Positions 9,357 to 17,769 of a stretch of 64,000 nucleotides of DNA are shown here, piece by piece. The position numbers and the translations under genes are program-made. Every line of letters begins with the position of its first letter. Position 1 is the stretch's first letter. The notes beneath the pieces were generated by a model. It searched no databases. It was given only the letters and a program-made list of their open reading frames with translations, and was not told the origin of the DNA. The DNA lies in contig NZ_JANHKS010000017.1 in the NCBI RefSeq assembly GCF_028682175.1, positions 1 through 64,000 of the forward strand. Reading direction: 5' to 3'. The DNA is from Pseudomonas putida. GTDB taxonomy: Bacteria; Pseudomonadota; Gammaproteobacteria; Pseudomonadales; Pseudomonadaceae.

Positions 9357-10529
9357 CTAGGCGCCCTCACCCAACTCGCGCATCACCGCATACAGCGCCG
9401 ACTTGGCTTCGAAGCCCACGCCCGGAATGTCCGGCAGGCCGACGTAGCCGTTCTCGACGCGTATGCCATCGGCAAAGCCGCCAAACGGCTGGAACACGTC
9501 GGGGTAGGATTCGTTGCCGCCCAGGTGCAGGCCGGCGGCGATGTTCAGCGACATCTGGTGACCGCCGTGGGGCACCACGCGGCGCGACGACCAGCCCAGT
9601 TCCTGCATCACATCCAGAGTGCGCAGGTACTCCACTAGCCCGTAGGAAAGTGCGCAGTCGAACTGCAGGAAGTCGCGGTCCGGGCGCATGCCGCCGTGGC
9701 GCAGCAGGTTGCGTGCGTCCTGATGGGAAAACAGGTTTTCGCCGGTGGCCATCGGCAGGTCGTAGTGGTTGGCCAGCTCTGCTTGCAGCGCGTAGTCCAG
9801 CGGATCACCCACTTCCTCGTACCAGAACAGGTTGTAGGGGCGAATCGCTTCGGCGTAGGCGATGCCGGTCTTGAGGTCGAAACGGCCGTTGGCGTCCACC
9901 GCCAGACGCTGACCGTCGCCCACCACTTCCAGCACCGCTTCGATACGGCGCAGGTCTTCGGCCAGCGGCACGGCGCCGATCTTCATCTTCACCACGTCGT
10001 AGCCACGGTCCAGATAGCTCTGCATTTCGGCCTTGAGTTTGCTCTGGTCCTTGCCGGGGTAGTAGTAACCGCCTGCGGCATACACCCAGACCTTGTCATC
10101 GGCCACGCCCTTGCGATAACGGTCAGCCAGCAGGCGATACAGCGGCTTGCCTTCGATCTTCGCAACCGCGTCCCACACCGCCATGTCGATGGTGCCCACA
10201 GCCACCGAACGCTCGCCGTGACCGCCAGGTTTTTCGTTGGTCATCAGGGTTTTCCAGATGGCGAACGGGTCCAGATTATTGTGTTCCTGGTCGATCAGCG
10301 ATTCAGGGTCGGCTTCCAGCACCCGGGCCAGGAAACGGTCGCGCATCAGGGCGCCCTGGCCGTAGCGGCCATTGGAATTGAAGCCGTAGCCGATCACCGG
10401 TTTGCCGTCGCGAATCACATCCGTGACCACCGCCACCACCGAGCAGGTCATCTTGGAAAAGTCGATGTAGGCGTTGGCAATGGGCGAGGCAATGGAGACG
10501 GTTTTCTCGCGAATGTCGACGATGCGCAT
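9357..10529 (-). CDS. tarD: D(-)-tartrate dehydratase (enolase superfamily)
   Basis: A 390-residue enolase-superfamily enzyme that should dehydrate D-tartrate to oxaloacetate with Mg2+. The catalytic set is complete: Lys183 in VKMKIG, metal ligands Asp212 (VDANG), Glu238 (WYEEVGD) and Glu264 (TGENLF), and His321 in VVPHGGHQM. These positions are each one less than those of the characterised Bradyrhizobium japonicum D-tartrate dehydratase, and N-terminal motifs such as NAYIDF and YGFNSNGRYGQG also match that protein closely. A divergent LysR gene and a downstream DctA-type transporter complete a small catabolic module. The function is among the best supported of the catabolic genes here. Confidence 0.92.
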   Translation of the reverse strand: MRIVDIREKTVSIASPIANAYIDFSKMTCSVVAVVTDVIRDGKPVIGYGFNSNGRYGQGALMRDRFLARVLEADPESLIDQEHNNLDPFAIWKTLMTNEKPGGHGERSVAVGTIDMAVWDAVAKIEGKPLYRLLADRYRKGVADDKVWVYAAGGYYYPGKDQSKLKAEMQSYLDRGYDVVKMKIGAVPLAEDLRRIEAVLEVVGDGQRLAVDANGRFDLKTGIAYAEAIRPYNLFWYEEVGDPLDYALQAELANHYDLPMATGENLFSHQDARNLLRHGGMRPDRDFLQFDCALSYGLVEYLRTLDVMQELGWSSRRVVPHGGHQMSLNIAAGLHLGGNESYPDVFQPFGGFADGIRVENGYVGLPDIPGVGFEAKSALYAVMRELGEGA

Positions 10530-10646
10530 GGGTCACTCCTGTTATTTTCGAAAGAGGTGCAGCGATTGACGGGGCCACTCTAGGGCTGGACCTTTGCGCG
10601 CGGCCAATGCTAAAAACGCGGCACTCAATGCGCGGATGGCATCACG

Positions 10647-11516
10647 ATGGAATTGGTTTGGCTGGAAGATTTCAACGCCCTGGCACAAAGCGGCAACTTC
10701 TCCCGTGCCGCCGAATTGCGCCATGTCACCCAGCCGGCTTTCAGCCGCAGGATCCGCGCGCTGGAGACCTGGGTCGGTGTCGATCTGTTCGAGCGCACGA
10801 CTCAGGGCGCGACCCTGACCGAGGCCGGCAGGCACATGCTCGGCAGTGCCCAGGAGATGACCCGGCGCCTGTATCAAATGCGCCAGGAAGCCCGGGAAGT
10901 GGCCGGGAAGCAGGCGCGTTCGCTGCATTTCGCGGCCACCCACTCCCTTTCGTTCACGTTTTTCCCGGGCTGGGTGCGAGCGGCCGAACGGACCAGCCCC
11001 ATCGAAGCGATCCGGCTGCATTCGGACAATATGCGGGTCTGCGAGCAGATGTTGCTGGGCGGCGAGGTACAGTTTTTGCTGTGTCACCAGCACCCGGAAG
11101 TGCCGCCGCAGTTTCCCGCCGAATCCTTTCATTCCAAGGTGGTGGGCAGCGATTTACTGATGCCATTGCAGGGGCAGCAGGTGCAGGCGATTGCCGCCGA
11201 CACGCCGCTTTCACTGCTGGGCTACACCGCTGAATCGGGCCTGGGCCGCATCGTCTCGGCACGCCTGCGCAAGGAGCCTCAGCCGCCGAACGTGCACACG
11301 GTGTTCACCTCCCATTTGGCGGCGGTGTTGTTGTCGATGGCACTTGAAGGCAAAGGCATCGCCTGGCTGCCCAGGACCCTGGCTGAACCTGAAATCAGCA
11401 GCGGTAAACTGGTCCGGGCGCTGGATGAGCATTGGGACATTCCAGTGGAAATCCGCCTGTTCAGACCGACCATGGCGTTGAGTGATTTCGCCGAGGATTT
11501 CTGGGCCAGGCTCTAG
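10647..11516 (+). CDS. LysR-family regulator divergent from D-tartrate dehydratase
   Basis: A 289-residue LysR protein. The N-terminal helix-turn-helix reads SGNFSRAAELRHVTQPAFSRRI, followed by the linker helix and a two-lobed effector-binding domain. It starts 117 bases from the divergent dehydratase gene, the normal arrangement for a LysR activator and its target, so it probably responds to D-tartrate or a related hydroxy acid. The start at 10647 gives the usual MELVWLEDF N-terminus of the family. Its effector is inferred from context only. Confidence 0.88.
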   Translation: MELVWLEDFNALAQSGNFSRAAELRHVTQPAFSRRIRALETWVGVDLFERTTQGATLTEAGRHMLGSAQEMTRRLYQMRQEAREVAGKQARSLHFAATHSLSFTFFPGWVRAAERTSPIEAIRLHSDNMRVCEQMLLGGEVQFLLCHQHPEVPPQFPAESFHSKVVGSDLLMPLQGQQVQAIAADTPLSLLGYTAESGLGRIVSARLRKEPQPPNVHTVFTSHLAAVLLSMALEGKGIAWLPRTLAEPEISSGKLVRALDEHWDIPVEIRLFRPTMALSDFAEDFWARL

Positions 11517-11545
11517 TCGGCTGGCCGCGGGTCGATCTTGCGCAC

Positions 11546-11625
11546 GCCCCCGCCGGCAAGCCGTGCTGCTACGGGCGGGGTCGGGCCTCATTCCTGTAGG
11601 AGCGCGCTTGCCCGCGACGGCGATC
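11546..11625. repeat. Adjacent REP units of two different families
   Basis: One unit (11546-11575) has the CCGGCAAGCCGTGCTGCTAC sequence; the next (11594-11625) has TGTAGGAGCGCGCTTGCCCGCG. Instead of two copies of one family, two families are joined. It lies between convergent LysR and oxidoreductase genes. Confidence 0.75.
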
Positions 11626-11639
11626 TTATGGGCGTCGGG

Positions 11640-13046
11640 TCACTTCATGAAACCTTCCATGAAATCCGCCACGCCCATGGCGATCTTGCGTCGCCAGGCC
11701 GGTGTCGCGGGGTCCGCCAGGGTCTGGTCTTCGCTGACGAAGCTGCGGATGATCGCGTTATAGCCCAGCCAGCGGCAGGGTTCCGGCTCCCAGGCTTTCA
11801 GGGCCTTGAGGCCACCTTCGCGAATCACCCAGGGCTGGTGAACCAGCGGCGTGTCGCGCTCAAGAATCAGGTCCGCCAGGGTGCGTCCGCCCAGGTTGCT
11901 CGCCGCCACACCCTCCCCGCCGTAACCGCCGGCCAGGGCAATCCCGCTTGACCGGTCACACAGCATGTGAGGGTGAAACCGCCGGGACATCCCCAGGTTG
12001 CCGCCCCATGAATGCGTAATACGGACCTTCTTCAACTGCGGGAACAACTCGCCGAACAGGTAGCGCCGCAGTTCGACTTCGCTGGTGCTCAGATCGAAGT
12101 TTTCCCGCAGGCGGCCCCCAAACTGATAGCCGCCACGGGCGCCGAAGATCAGCCGATTGTCCATCGAGCGCTGGCCGTAGGTGACCTGCCTGCTGCTCTC
12201 ACCAAACGCTTGCCCCTGGTTCAGGCCGATTTCATCCCAGACGCTCGCAGGCAAGGGTTCGGTCGCGACAATCAGGCTCTGCACCGGCAATTGATAGCGG
12301 GCCAGAGCGGGCATACTGGCCGCATACCCCTCCACCGCAGGCACCACCCAACGGCAGCGAATCCGGCCATGGGCGGTTGTGACCTGCCCGGCCTGCCAGT
12401 CGGTGGCCGGGGTATTTTCATAGATCGGCACGCCCAGCGCCTCGACCGCCCGCGCCAGGCCTCGGACCAGTCTGGCCGGCTGAATGGTCGCCAGGTGGGA
12501 GAAATGAATGGCGCCATAGGCACGGGCAATCCGCAGCTGCGAACTCAATTGCTCAGGAGTGAGCCAGCGATAGTCGGCCTCGGTCAGTCCCTGTTTGTAG
12601 AGCTTGTCCAGATAGGCCCGCAGGCTGGCTTCCTGCTCGGGGTAACGCGCCGCGCAGTACAATGCGCCGCCTTTGCGATAATCACAGTCGATGCCCTCGC
12701 GGTCGATGACACTCTTGACCTCGTCGGGGATGCCGAACAGCAGGTCGTAGGAGGCGCGGCGATCCTCTGCCGTGAACCCCGCGAGCATCCGGTCATCGCC
12801 CAGCAGGTTGCCCATGACCCAGCCGCCGTTGCGCCCCGAGGCGCCAAAGCCTGCGGTCTGCGCCTCGACAATGGCGACGTTCAACTGCGGGGCGTGGCGC
12901 TTGAGATAGTAGGCCGTCCACAACCCGGTGTACCCGGCGCCGATGATCGCCACATCGACATCCAGGTCCTGTTGCAGCGATGCCCTGGGCGTCAGCGGCT
13001 CGTCCAGCTGGTCCATCCATAAACTGTTCAAACGCCATGCAGACAT
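11640..13046 (-). CDS. FAD-dependent amine/amino-acid oxidoreductase (DAO family, PuuB-like)
   Basis: A 468-residue flavoprotein of the D-amino acid oxidase fold. The ADP-binding motif VAIIGAGYTGLWTAYYL lies near residues 32-48, followed by an Arg/Gly-rich FAD contact (GASGRNGGWVMG), and a second FAD motif GIALAGGYGGEGVAAS lies near the C-terminus. The pattern fits gamma-glutamylputrescine oxidase and other secondary-amine oxidases. Start ATG at 13046 gives the common MSAWRLNSLW opening; a longer frame to 13193 is unlikely. No polyamine genes flank it, so the substrate is unknown. Confidence 0.85.
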   Translation of the reverse strand: MSAWRLNSLWMDQLDEPLTPRASLQQDLDVDVAIIGAGYTGLWTAYYLKRHAPQLNVAIVEAQTAGFGASGRNGGWVMGNLLGDDRMLAGFTAEDRRASYDLLFGIPDEVKSVIDREGIDCDYRKGGALYCAARYPEQEASLRAYLDKLYKQGLTEADYRWLTPEQLSSQLRIARAYGAIHFSHLATIQPARLVRGLARAVEALGVPIYENTPATDWQAGQVTTAHGRIRCRWVVPAVEGYAASMPALARYQLPVQSLIVATEPLPASVWDEIGLNQGQAFGESSRQVTYGQRSMDNRLIFGARGGYQFGGRLRENFDLSTSEVELRRYLFGELFPQLKKVRITHSWGGNLGMSRRFHPHMLCDRSSGIALAGGYGGEGVAASNLGGRTLADLILERDTPLVHQPWVIREGGLKALKAWEPEPCRWLGYNAIIRSFVSEDQTLADPATPAWRRKIAMGVADFMEGFMK

Positions 13047-13302
13047 CACCCTACCCCACCGACCCTGGCTCAAGGCATCGATCCTAGTCGGTGCGGCGAG
13101 CGGATGTCCAATGTGCATCGGACGGAGCGCGCGGGGCCACAGCGCGGTACACTTGTCTGTCCCCGACCACACACACCGCAACAGCTCAACCACGGGCAGG
13201 GTGCGAAAACGTGCTTTGATTCACCAATACCGACAACTTGGCATCGAACCGGATGATGGCAATGTGGTCAATGTCTCAATCGAACCTATCAGCGTGCTGT
13301 CC

Positions 13303-13935
13303 ATGTATCCAACGCCTCCACCAGTAGACGATCCCGCCCAGTGGATCATCTGCGAGCACTGCGACTCGCTCTATGAGGCCCCCCCCCTGAGCAAGGGCGA
13401 ATCGGCCTATTGCCTGCGCTGCGCTGCGGTGCTCGATCGCGGCCATCGCATGAGCATCGAGCAGATGCTGGCGCTGAGCATCGCCGCCGGCATCCTGTTC
13501 ATCTTCGCCAATGTGTTTCCGGTGATCAGCATCAGCATGAAAGGCCTGTACAACGAGGTCACGCTCTGGGGCTCGGTCGAGGCACTGGCCCAGGGGCAGA
13601 TCACCCTGATCGCGCTGGTCGCGGGGCTGGCGATCATCCTGGCCCCGGCGCTGCAGATCGCCCTGCTGTTCTGGGTGCTGGTGCACGCCCATCGCAACGA
13701 GATCGCTCCAGGCTTCAAGACCTGCATGCGCACCCTGGAGCACCTGCGCCCCTGGAGCATGCTGGAGGTGTGTCTGCTGGGGATCCTGGTGGCCATCATC
13801 AAGCTGGCGGGCATGCTCGACGTGCATCCCGGCGTCGGGCTGTGGGCCATGGCGATGCTGATGGTGCTGATCGTGCTGATCGCCGGCAAGGACATCAGAA
13901 GGCTGTGGGACGAGCTGGGGGTGCAGCCCGAATGA
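13303..13935 (+). CDS. pqiA: PqiA-type membrane protein, first half (paraquat-inducible protein A domain 1)
   Basis: A roughly 210-residue inner-membrane protein with an N-terminal zinc-ribbon-like Cys4 motif (CEHC and CLRC, residues about 18-41) and four hydrophobic segments. In E. coli PqiA is one chain with two such domains; here the two are separate genes, the second starting inside this stop codon (ATGA overlap). PqiA works with PqiB and PqiC in a lipid-transport bridge between inner and outer membranes. The ATG at 13303 has a weak ribosome site; GTG at 13294 is an alternative. Confidence 0.87.
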   Translation: MYPTPPPVDDPAQWIICEHCDSLYEAPPLSKGESAYCLRCAAVLDRGHRMSIEQMLALSIAAGILFIFANVFPVISISMKGLYNEVTLWGSVEALAQGQITLIALVAGLAIILAPALQIALLFWVLVHAHRNEIAPGFKTCMRTLEHLRPWSMLEVCLLGILVAIIKLAGMLDVHPGVGLWAMAMLMVLIVLIAGKDIRRLWDELGVQPE

Positions 13936-14546
13936 ACGGCATCCCTTTCGCCCGCGAGCGCAACGTGACCCTTTGCCATGTGTGCGGCTATGTCTGCCCG
14001 CAAGATACCCATGTCTGCCCGCGCTGCGAATCGGCGGTGCACACGCGCAAACCCAACAGCATGGTGCGCACCTGGGCGTTCCTGATCGCCGGGCTGATCT
14101 TCTATATTCCAGCCAATACCCTGCCCGTGATGTTCACCACCCTGCTGGGCCGGTCCAGTGAGAACACCATCATGAGCGGTGTGATCGAGTTCGCCGAGGG
14201 CGGCTCGTGGGACATTGCCATCCTGATTTTCATCGCCAGCGTGCTGGTGCCGTGCATCAAGTTCCTGGTGCTGGGCATGCTGCTCTACACCTGCCAGCGC
14301 CGCAGCCAGTGGGCCATGCGCGAGCGCTCCAGGCTTTATCGCTTCATCGAGCTGATCGGCTACTGGTCGATGCTCGATGTGCTGGTGGTCGCGCTGGTCG
14401 CGGCGCTGGTCCAGTTCCGCGGCTTGAGCACCATCGAGCCGCGGCTGGGCATCCTGTTTTTTGGTTTGGTGGTGGTGATGACGATGTTTGCCGCCATGAG
14501 TTTCGATCCCCGGTTGATCTGGGATGCAGAGGTTGAAGATGTCTGA
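13932..14546 (+). CDS. pqiA: PqiA-type membrane protein, second half
   Basis: A 204-residue inner-membrane protein, the partner of the preceding gene. It again has a Cys4 motif (CHVC, CPRC, residues 15-35) followed by four hydrophobic segments (for example TWAFLIAGLIFYIPANTLPV). The start ATG overlaps the previous stop by four bases and the stop overlaps the pqiB start by eight, so the proteins are probably made by coupled translation in equal amounts. It corresponds to the C-terminal half of the single-chain E. coli protein. Confidence 0.87.
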   Translation: MNGIPFARERNVTLCHVCGYVCPQDTHVCPRCESAVHTRKPNSMVRTWAFLIAGLIFYIPANTLPVMFTTLLGRSSENTIMSGVIEFAEGGSWDIAILIFIASVLVPCIKFLVLGMLLYTCQRRSQWAMRERSRLYRFIELIGYWSMLDVLVVALVAALVQFRGLSTIEPRLGILFFGLVVVMTMFAAMSFDPRLIWDAEVEDV

Positions 14547-16221
14547 GAACACCCTACCCCCGTCGGCGCAGGCCCCTGGGCGACCGCAAGTCAAGGCCCG
14601 CAAGGCGCGTATTTCCCTGGTCTGGCTGGTACCGATCGTGGCCGGGGTGATCGGCCTGTCGATGGTCATCCACGACTTCCTCAACGTCGGCCCCAAGGTG
14701 GTGGTCAGCTTCCTGACCGCCGAAGGCCTCGAAGCCAAGAAGACCCAGGTCAAGTACAAGAACGTGGTCATCGGCACCGTTTCCGATATCGCCCTGAGCG
14801 ACGACCGTACTCACGTACTGGCCACCATCGATCTGAATCAGTCGGCCACCCCCTTCACCCGCGCCGACACGCAATACTGGGTGGTGCGCCCGCGCATCGG
14901 TGCCCACGGTGTTTCCGGGGTCGATACCCTGCTGTCCGGGGCCTTCATCGGCGCCGACGCGGGCAGCTCCGAGGAAACCAAAAAGGACTTCACCGGCCTT
15001 GAGACCCCGCCGCCGGTGACCTTTGGCGAAAAGGGCAAGCGCTTCATCCTGCACACCGATGACCTGGGGTCGCTGGACATCGGCTCGCCCATTTACTTCC
15101 GTCGCATCCAGGTAGGCCAGGTGGTGGCCTACGAACTGGCAAAAGACGGCAAGGGCGTGGACATCGAGATCTTCGTCAACTCGCCAAATGATCAGTACGT
15201 GCTGACCGACTCGCGCTTCTGGAACGCCAGCGGCGTGGACGTCAGCATCGGTGCGGCCGGTCTGAAGGTATCGACGCAGTCGCTGACCTCGATCATCTCC
15301 GGCGGCATCGCATTTCGCGAACCCAAGTACAGCCCGGACGCCAAGCCTGCCGACAGCAACGCCGAGTTCAAGCTGTTCGAAGACCAGGCCACCGCCCTGG
15401 CGCCGCCCGACGGCGATCCCAAATACATCCGCATGCGCTTCAACCAGTCCCTGCGCGGCCTGGTGGTCAATGCCCCGGTGGACTTCCTGGGGGTGAACAT
15501 CGGCCGCGTGGTCTCGGTGGACCTGGACTACGACCCGGCCACCCGCACCTTCCCCGGCGTGGTCGGCGCGGTGATCTACCCGCAACGCCTGGGCGCGGCC
15601 AACGACAAACTGCGCGAGCAGGCCGGTGGCGGCGACGAAGAGGAACAGACCTCGAGAATCCTGGGCGGCTTTGTCGAGCGCGGTCTGCGGGCACAGATTC
15701 GTACCGGCAACCTGCTGACCGGCCAGCTTTACGTGGCCATGGATTTCGACCCCAAGGCACCGAAAATCGCCTATAACGCCAAGGCTCGTCCGCTGGAGAT
15801 TCCAACCGTGGGCGGCAGCTTCGACAAGCTGCAGGAACAGTTGCAGGCCTTCGTCGACAAGCTCGGCAAGATTCCGATCGACGACCTGGCGAACAACCTC
15901 AATGGCAGCCTGATCGAACTGCAGAAGACCATGAAGAACGTCAACGGCCAGGTCCTGCCACAAGTCACCGGCACCCTGGCGCAGGCTCAGAAGACCATCG
16001 GCACGGCCAACGCTACGCTGTCGGATGATTCCCCGGCGCGGCTGCAACTGGGCCAGGCCATGGAAGAAGTCCAGCGCACCGCGCGCTCGGTCCGGGTCCT
16101 CACCGACTTCCTCAGCCGCCATCCCGAATCACTGATCCGCGGTCGATCCGGCGATGCTGCGCCCGGCTCGTACAAAGGTTCGTCCTCTTCCCGTGAAATT
16201 GCTCCGGAGCCTGCACAATGA
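14539..16221 (+). CDS. pqiB: PqiB, MCE-domain intermembrane lipid transport protein
   Basis: A 560-residue protein with one N-terminal membrane anchor (ISLVWLVPIVAGVIGLSMV, residues about 24-42) and then three MCE/MlaD domains, each opening with a strand-turn pattern such as VVVSFLTAEGLEAKKTQVKYK. In E. coli PqiB hexamers stack into a hollow needle across the periplasm. A C-terminal helical region (about residues 430-540, with KLGKIPIDDLANNL) would line the tube. It overlaps pqiA and pqiC at the stop and start codons. Length and layout match the family. Confidence 0.92.
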   Translation: MSENTLPPSAQAPGRPQVKARKARISLVWLVPIVAGVIGLSMVIHDFLNVGPKVVVSFLTAEGLEAKKTQVKYKNVVIGTVSDIALSDDRTHVLATIDLNQSATPFTRADTQYWVVRPRIGAHGVSGVDTLLSGAFIGADAGSSEETKKDFTGLETPPPVTFGEKGKRFILHTDDLGSLDIGSPIYFRRIQVGQVVAYELAKDGKGVDIEIFVNSPNDQYVLTDSRFWNASGVDVSIGAAGLKVSTQSLTSIISGGIAFREPKYSPDAKPADSNAEFKLFEDQATALAPPDGDPKYIRMRFNQSLRGLVVNAPVDFLGVNIGRVVSVDLDYDPATRTFPGVVGAVIYPQRLGAANDKLREQAGGGDEEEQTSRILGGFVERGLRAQIRTGNLLTGQLYVAMDFDPKAPKIAYNAKARPLEIPTVGGSFDKLQEQLQAFVDKLGKIPIDDLANNLNGSLIELQKTMKNVNGQVLPQVTGTLAQAQKTIGTANATLSDDSPARLQLGQAMEEVQRTARSVRVLTDFLSRHPESLIRGRSGDAAPGSYKGSSSSREIAPEPAQ

Positions 16222-16835
16222 CCGTGCGTAACCACCTGCTGGCCCTGGCGTGCGCTCTGGGCCTTGGCGCCTGTTCGTCCACGCCCACCCATTACTATAC
16301 TTTGATAGCCCCTGCGACCCAGACCCAGGCCACTCACGCACAGGCGCCGTTCCAGTTCGAAATGCAGCCGGTGCTGATGGCCGTTCAGGTCGATCAGCCC
16401 CCGTTGGTCGTGCGCCAGGGCGACGGCAGCCTGGCCATTCTGGAGAACGATCGCTGGGGCGCACCACTGGGCGATGAGTTCCATGACGCACTAACGGGAG
16501 AATTAGAACGTCGTTTCGGAGTTCGAGATCTGGCAGGATTACCCAAACAGAACGAACTACCTGTATTGTCCATTCGTACCGATGTTCGGCGCTTCGAATC
16601 GATCATCGGCCAATATGCGATGATCGATGTAGTCTGGAACTTGAGTATTCGCTCTAATCAAAACAATGGCCAACGCCAGACCCTGACGTGCAGTAGCGTG
16701 GTGCGCCAACCTGCGGGGCCGGGCATCGAAAATCTGGTGCTGGCCCACCAGAAAGCGCTTTCGTCGCTGGCGGGCATCATTGCCAAAACCGCGACCGACT
16801 GGGGCCGGCAGCCGGGCACCCGCTGCCCTTCGTGA
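16218..16835 (+). CDS. pqiC: PqiC, outer-membrane lipoprotein partner of PqiB
   Basis: A 205-residue lipoprotein with signal and lipobox LGAC (Cys19) and an ABC-type transport auxiliary (PqiC/YmbA) domain, with the opening STPTHYYTL typical of the family. It would anchor the tip of the PqiB needle at the outer membrane. The ATG overlaps the pqiB stop by four bases. The middle of the gene (about 16490-16700) is clearly less GC-rich and uses codons such as TTA, AGA-adjacent and ATA-free AT-ending ones unlike the rest of the operon, suggesting a patch of recombined DNA. Confidence 0.88.
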   Translation: MTVRNHLLALACALGLGACSSTPTHYYTLIAPATQTQATHAQAPFQFEMQPVLMAVQVDQPPLVVRQGDGSLAILENDRWGAPLGDEFHDALTGELERRFGVRDLAGLPKQNELPVLSIRTDVRRFESIIGQYAMIDVVWNLSIRSNQNNGQRQTLTCSSVVRQPAGPGIENLVLAHQKALSSLAGIIAKTATDWGRQPGTRCPS

Positions 16836-17215
16836 TGTTACTCAATAACTTATTGACACTCAAACGAGTGTCAATAAAGTATCTAATTGAATGAATAGTC
16901 TTTCTATTTAGATATAAACATCGAGAAAGCATGAATAAAGCTGCACATGTACGCGAACGAGTATAATTTACACCTCACCGCTGCCATACGCCCGTTTCAT
17001 AAAAAAACCCTCCAAACGTTTGTATACATCAGGATCCAATCGAATACTTACACTTGTCTTGGAGCCGATAGACGGCTTTAATGCACCAATTCATGGCATA
17101 TTCATGAAGTTGATTAATTAAACGTCCATACATCTTTAGCGTGATTGTAAATCGTGCGTGCTGCCGGCTTTTTGCGGGCGACACCGCCTGCAACACTGCC
17201 AGCGGGGAGAAACAC
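16836..17215. promoter_or_regulatory. AT-rich intergenic patch with a perfect inverted repeat
   Basis: These 380 bases are among the most AT-rich of the window. At 16852-16875 the arms ATTGACACTC and GAGTGTCAAT form a perfect 10-base palindrome around AAAC, just past pqiC. Around 17090-17130 a run of AT-rich sequence with TTAATTAA probably holds the promoter of the Cro/CI-type gene downstream. No credible protein gene is present. Confidence 0.55.
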
Positions 17216-17683
17216 ATGACAGGGATTGGCCCGAGACTTCGCGAAGAACGCACTCGCCTGAAACTGTCGCAAAGCGCACTGGGCACCCTTGGTGGCGTCG
17301 AGACCAATGCCCAGGGCAACTATGAAAGCGGTGCCCGCTCTCCGAAAGCCGACTACCTGTTGCGAATCGCCGAAGCTGGCGTCGATATCTATTACGTATT
17401 GACCGGCACCCGCTCACGTCCCGGAGACACCATCGCCCAGGCGCTCATGCCGCCCCACGGAGCGTCCACGAATGAGCACATGAGCAAGGTCACGCATCAG
17501 CTGCATCGTAACCTGCACGGACTGATCGAGGCCCTGTTCCAGATCACGATTCTGATCGAATCCCAGGCAAACGACATTGACGACCATGCCGTGAAGACGG
17601 AACTCGATACCTTCCGCAACGAAGCCCAGGCCCTGGCCCAGGCGTCCATCCGGCTGATTTTCGAAACCTCACGGCTCAGCTGA
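17216..17683 (+). CDS. Cro/CI-type helix-turn-helix regulator
   Basis: A 155-residue protein with an N-terminal XRE helix-turn-helix (residues about 5-60: RLREERTRLKLSQSALG, then YESGARSPKADYLLRI) and a C-terminal helical region that may dimerise. It resembles phage-type repressors without the LexA-like protease domain. ATG at 17216 is chosen because GGGGAG precedes it. The AT-rich upstream region and isolation from phage genes suggest a domesticated or recently gained regulator; its target is unknown. Confidence 0.85.
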   Translation: MTGIGPRLREERTRLKLSQSALGTLGGVETNAQGNYESGARSPKADYLLRIAEAGVDIYYVLTGTRSRPGDTIAQALMPPHGASTNEHMSKVTHQLHRNLHGLIEALFQITILIESQANDIDDHAVKTELDTFRNEAQALAQASIRLIFETSRLS

Positions 17684-17769
17684 CCTCCCCTGCGTGCCCG
17701 GTGTACACCGCGCATTGCCTGCGGCATGATCCGGCTTCATCAGAACAACAACCGGACAGTGCCGCGCCC

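Noticed and set aside
17216..17683. Interpretation of the Cro/CI-type gene as part of a prophage
   Set aside because: No integrase, structural or lysis gene lies around it; only the regulator and AT-rich upstream DNA are present.
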